Source of the DNA: Anaerolineae bacterium
Lineage (GTDB): Bacteria > Chloroflexota > Anaerolineae > Promineifilales > Promineifilaceae
Length of the DNA: 64,000 nucleotides
Direction of reading: 5' to 3'
Assembly: GCA_020848035.1 (NCBI GenBank)
Contig: JADLAX010000076.1
Location: 1-64,000 of the forward strand
Shown one piece after another: positions 60,908-64,000 of the stretch (position 1 is the first letter of the stretch; every line of letters begins with the position of its first letter). The translations under genes and the position numbers were made by a program. The notes beneath the pieces are model-generated. The model saw nothing but the letters and a program-made list of their open reading frames with translations. It did not search any database and was not told the DNA's origin.

Positions 60908-62242
60908 ATGACCACGCGTAAAACAATCATTCTGGGGCTGGCAACGGCCGTATTTATTCTTGGCTCTTATCTTTTTAATTCAAACAATCCCTTTGCCGCT
61001 CGTGCCGAACCGGAAGCCATTTCGATTCCCGTCGAAGCGATTCCGCCCGTTAGCCATGCCATGAAAAGCAGCGACGAGCAGATTGTTTTCTGGCAGCAAA
61101 AGGTGCAGCGTGACGACCGCGACTACATCAGCCTCACCTATTTGGGGCTGGCTTACCTGCAAAAAGGACGAGAAACGGGTGATGCTGCGGCCTACAGCCG
61201 GGCGCAGGCGGCGTTGGAGCAGGCGCTTACCATCAACCCCACTTACGAACTGACCCTCTCGTTTCTGGGTGTGGCCCAAATTGCCCGGCACGATTTTTCT
61301 GGCGCACTGGCCACGGCGCAGCGGGTCTATGACTTTGATTCCGGGGCGCTGCAAGCCCTGGCCACCATCGGCGATGCCAGCCTGGAATTGGGCCGCTATG
61401 ACGAAGCACAAGCCGCTTATGAAACATTACTGGATCAGGCACCGGGAGCGGCCGTTTTCAGCCGCGCGGCCCGGTTAGCCTGGGTACAGGGTGATGCAGC
61501 CGCGGCCATCAGCTGGATGGAGCAGGCGGTGCACAACGCCCAAGAAGTGGGTTTGATGGGCGAGCGGCTGGCCTGGTATCAGTTCCAGCTGGGCGAACTC
61601 TACTTCAAAAGTGGCGACCTGGCGGCGGCCCAAACTCAATATGCGGCGGCCAGACAGACGTGGCCCGATTACTACCTGGTGCTGGCGGGTGAGGGCAAAG
61701 TGGCCGCCGCCCAAGGCGATCTGGCCCAGGCATCTGCCCTCTACGAGCAGTTGGTGGCCCGTTTGCCTCATCCGGAGTTTGTGGCTGCCCTGGGTGATTT
61801 TTACCGCCTGTTAGGGGATGAAACGGCCGCACAGCAGCAGTACGACACCGTTGAATTGATTGCCAATCTGGCCACAACCGATGAGGCGCTGGTTGGCCGT
61901 CAGCTGGCCCTGTTCTACGCCAACCAGGACACCCAGTTAGACAGCGCCCTGACTGCCGCCACAGCGGAGCTGAACGGCCGTCCCGATGTCTATGGCTACG
62001 ATGTGTTGGCCTGGGTTTTGTTCAAGAACGGCCGTCTCGCCGAAGCCGCCGAAGCCAGTGAACAGGCGCTTCGGCTGGGCACGCCGGAAGCATTGTTTTA
62101 TTACCACGCGGGCATGATCGCCGCCGCGCAGGGCCACACGGAGCAAGCCAGACAACATCTCAGCCATGCCCTGGAGCTAAACCCCCACTTCGACTTTCTC
62201 CAGGCCCAAATCGCCCAGGAAACCCTGGCCACCCTCCCGTAG
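60908..62242 (+). CDS. TPR-repeat protein with N-terminal membrane anchor
   Basis: The 444-residue protein has an uncleaved signal-anchor (IILGLATAVFILGSYLF) and then around nine TPR units (for example LGLAYLQKGRETGDAAAYSRA, YHAGMIAAAQGHTEQARQHL). It would serve as an extracytoplasmic scaffold. It lies downstream of the DUF4331 gene, an association I have the impression recurs. Its stop codon TAG is part of a GTAGCCGCGG repeat. Confidence 0.8.
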   Translation: MTTRKTIILGLATAVFILGSYLFNSNNPFAARAEPEAISIPVEAIPPVSHAMKSSDEQIVFWQQKVQRDDRDYISLTYLGLAYLQKGRETGDAAAYSRAQAALEQALTINPTYELTLSFLGVAQIARHDFSGALATAQRVYDFDSGALQALATIGDASLELGRYDEAQAAYETLLDQAPGAAVFSRAARLAWVQGDAAAAISWMEQAVHNAQEVGLMGERLAWYQFQLGELYFKSGDLAAAQTQYAAARQTWPDYYLVLAGEGKVAAAQGDLAQASALYEQLVARLPHPEFVAALGDFYRLLGDETAAQQQYDTVELIANLATTDEALVGRQLALFYANQDTQLDSALTAATAELNGRPDVYGYDVLAWVLFKNGRLAEAAEASEQALRLGTPEALFYYHAGMIAAAQGHTEQARQHLSHALELNPHFDFLQAQIAQETLATLP

Positions 62243-62281
62243 CCGCGGATTCCAATCCGTGTTAATCCGCGCCATCCGCGG
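62239..62281. repeat. Partial GTAGCCGCGG-family repeat
   Basis: GTAGCCGCGGATT (from 62239) with CCGCGGAT (62243-62250) paired to ATCCGCGG (62274-62281). It provides the stop codon of the TPR gene. Confidence 0.6.
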
Positions 62282-62414
62282 CCTATTTTCAGAGGAGACG
62301 ACACCGGCTGTCGCCGACCACCATGAATGAAAATCAGCAGATTTCGCAGATTCAACAGATTTTTTCTCTGCGACTCCGCGTCTCTGCGTTAAATCATTTT
62401 CGAAGGAGTTCATC

Positions 62415-63890
62415 ATGAGCCTTGCCCGTAAACGAATGATTGCACTTTTGGCCGCCCTGCTGGCCCTGTTTGTCCTGGTCCCGGCTGCCTGGGCGCACCC
62501 GCTGGGCAACTTCACCGTCAGCCGCTACACGCGCCTGGAGCTGCAACCCGAGGCGGTTGAACTGCTTTATATCATCGACATGGCGGAGATTCCCACCTTC
62601 CAGGAACGGCCGCAGATGGATCAAAACGGCGACGGCATGGTGGATTCTGCTGAGCAAGAGGTGTATGCCAGCCAACAGGTTCAAACGTTGGCGCAAAACC
62701 TGTCGCTGACGGTGAATGGCCAGGCCGTCGTGGTGACGCCGTACGCCTGGACGATTGCCTTCCCGCCCGGCCAGGGCGATCTGCCCACTATGCGCCTGGA
62801 GCTGACGGCGACGGCCGTTCTGCCCCCAACCGATCAGATCTGGCAGCTTGACTACGCCGACAACAACTACCCCGACCGGCTGGGTTGGCAGGAAACGGTG
62901 GTAACGGCCGTTGCCGATCTCACCATCCTGGAAAGCAGCGCCCCCACGCAGGATGTGAGCGACCAACTGCGCCGCTATCCAGACGATCTGCTGCAAGCGC
63001 CGCTGGCGGTGAACCAGGCGCAGGTGAGGTTTGCGCCAGCTGGTGCGGTTGTGGGGCCGGGGAGTGGGGGGCAATCTGGGGTGGATGCGCAGTTGGCAAC
63101 GGCCGTTGCCAGCCCCAACCGCTTCAGCCAGGATGAATTTGCCAATTTGCTCACCACGGCGCTGGACCAGCCTGGGGCCATTGCCATTGCCCTGGCTGCC
63201 GCCCTGGCGCTGGGTGCGGCTCATGCGCTAACCCCCGGCCATGGCAAGACGATTGTGGGTGCCTACCTGGTTGGCTCACGCGGTACACCCAGGCACGCGC
63301 TCTTCCTGGGGCTCACCACCACCGTCACCCACACCGCTGGCGTTTTTGCCTTTGGCCTGCTGGTTTTGTTTGCTTCCCGCACTATTTTGCCGGAAAGGCT
63401 CTACCCGTGGCTTGGTGTTTTTTCTGGCTTGCTGGTGGTGGGGATCGGTTTTTCGCTGTTTCGCGGCCACCTTGCCAGCTGGCTGCACCGCCATCAACCC
63501 GCCGCGCCGGATGATGAGGGGTACCATACCCATTTTGGCATCGGCCACAGCCATACGCCCAAGCCAGAAATGGGCTGGCGCAGCCTGTTAGCCCTGGGCG
63601 TTTCGGGCGGCCTCATTCCCTGCCCCTCCGCCCTCATCTTGCTGCTGAGCGCCATTGCGCTGCAAAAAGTGGGCTTTGGCCTGGTGCTGATTGTCTTCTT
63701 TAGCATTGGCCTGGCCAGCGTGCTCACCGGCATCGGCCTGGCGATGGTGTATGCCAGTAAGCTGTTTACTCGCCTGCCGTCACGCCAGGTTGGCTGGCTG
63801 CGGCTGCTGCCTACCGCCAGCGCCCTGTTCATCACCGTGGCGGGCATTGGCATCACGGTAAAGGCTTTGCTAGACACAGGCGTCTTGTAA
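62415..63890 (+). CDS. NicO/RcnA-like nickel-cobalt exporter with periplasmic domain
   Basis: The 491-residue protein starts with a signal peptide (LLALFVLVPAAWAHPLGNFT), followed by a ~210-residue outer domain that contains an EF-hand-like loop DQNGDGMVDSAE. The C-terminal half has six helices and the NicO signatures AAHALTPGHGKTIVGAYLVG and THTAGVFAFGLL, a His-rich loop (DEGYHTHFGIGHSHT) and GGLIPCPSALILLL. It probably exports Ni or Co. The second half is typical of RcnA/HupN-like proteins; the outer domain resembles the HupE/UreJ-type extracellular HPLGN modules of related transporters. Confidence 0.8.
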   Translation: MSLARKRMIALLAALLALFVLVPAAWAHPLGNFTVSRYTRLELQPEAVELLYIIDMAEIPTFQERPQMDQNGDGMVDSAEQEVYASQQVQTLAQNLSLTVNGQAVVVTPYAWTIAFPPGQGDLPTMRLELTATAVLPPTDQIWQLDYADNNYPDRLGWQETVVTAVADLTILESSAPTQDVSDQLRRYPDDLLQAPLAVNQAQVRFAPAGAVVGPGSGGQSGVDAQLATAVASPNRFSQDEFANLLTTALDQPGAIAIALAAALALGAAHALTPGHGKTIVGAYLVGSRGTPRHALFLGLTTTVTHTAGVFAFGLLVLFASRTILPERLYPWLGVFSGLLVVGIGFSLFRGHLASWLHRHQPAAPDDEGYHTHFGIGHSHTPKPEMGWRSLLALGVSGGLIPCPSALILLLSAIALQKVGFGLVLIVFFSIGLASVLTGIGLAMVYASKLFTRLPSRQVGWLRLLPTASALFITVAGIGITVKALLDTGVL

Positions 63891-64000
63891 AACTTTCCCC
63901 ACGCGCTGCCGCTTCAAGGCAAAATCGCCACCCTGCTGGACGCTGATGAAATCTTCATCGGACAGTGATTGACAAAAATGAGTGCCATGCTACCCTTTTC
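63891..64000. other. Right end of window
   Basis: The last 110 bases hold no gene that I can support. A TTGACA-like word (63969) may belong to the promoter of a gene beyond the edge. Confidence 0.4.

Overview
The window looks like a piece of a chromosome from an uncultured member of Chloroflexota (Anaerolineae/Caldilineae-like). The basis is the mix of families: DUF5667/DUF5666 anti-sigma-like protein, DUF4331 protein, NB-ARC/TPR regulator, proline-threonine-rich lipoproteins, form-II CoxL-type molybdenum hydroxylase, GxxExxY protein and GT-C membrane glycosyltransferases. GC content looks to be in the high fifties by eye. No rRNA, tRNA, CRISPR array, prophage or transposase gene was recognised. 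Phylum assignment is inference.

Layout. 1-11.2 kb: a truncated oligopeptide-type permease, a STAND (NB-ARC) regulator, a RelE-type toxin-antitoxin pair, dnaE, and a VTC / DUF4956 / CotH operon. 11.2-22.3 kb: MarR regulator, GH13 glucosidase, GT39-like enzyme, a DUF433/DUF5615 module with a broken toxin, three lipoproteins (two of them tandem paralogues), a GT2 glycosyltransferase and an alkyltransferase-like protein. 22.4-28.5 kb: a lone receiver protein, an Asp/Asn-rich lipoprotein, an ECF sigma factor with a DUF5667 partner, a GT-C membrane protein, a methyltransferase and a glutaredoxin-like membrane protein. 28.6-35.2 kb: acyl-CoA ligase plus ECHDC3-like crotonase, an EamA transporter, a DeoC-VOC fusion and another FG-GAP-like lipoprotein. 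35.2-57 kb: tungstate/molybdate uptake (TupCBA plus a ModE-type HTH), thiolase-like protein, family III CoA-transferase, three subunits of a molybdenum hydroxylase, amidase, FdrA/AllF, DUF1116/AllG, a two-domain cyclase-family hydrolase and smaller genes. 57-64 kb: ECF sigma/RskA-type anti-sigma pair, DUF4331 protein, TPR protein and a NicO/RcnA-like nickel/cobalt exporter.

The 35-57 kb genes fit together as a catabolic locus: Mo or W uptake feeds a CoxLMS-type hydroxylase, while amidase, cyclase-type hydrolase and oxamate-carbamoyltransferase-like subunits (AllF, AllG) would open and process an amide or N-heterocycle. The substrate is unknown and the pathway is inference.

Two genome-scale patterns stand out. 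The octamer ACGGCCGT (often within AACGGCCGTT) occurs about 119 times by my count against roughly two expected, in coding and intergenic DNA, like the HIP1 palindrome of cyanobacteria. Intergenic gaps are also filled with stem-loops built from short tandem units (7-10 bp) and their reverse complements, in several unrelated sequence families, often starting at a stop codon.
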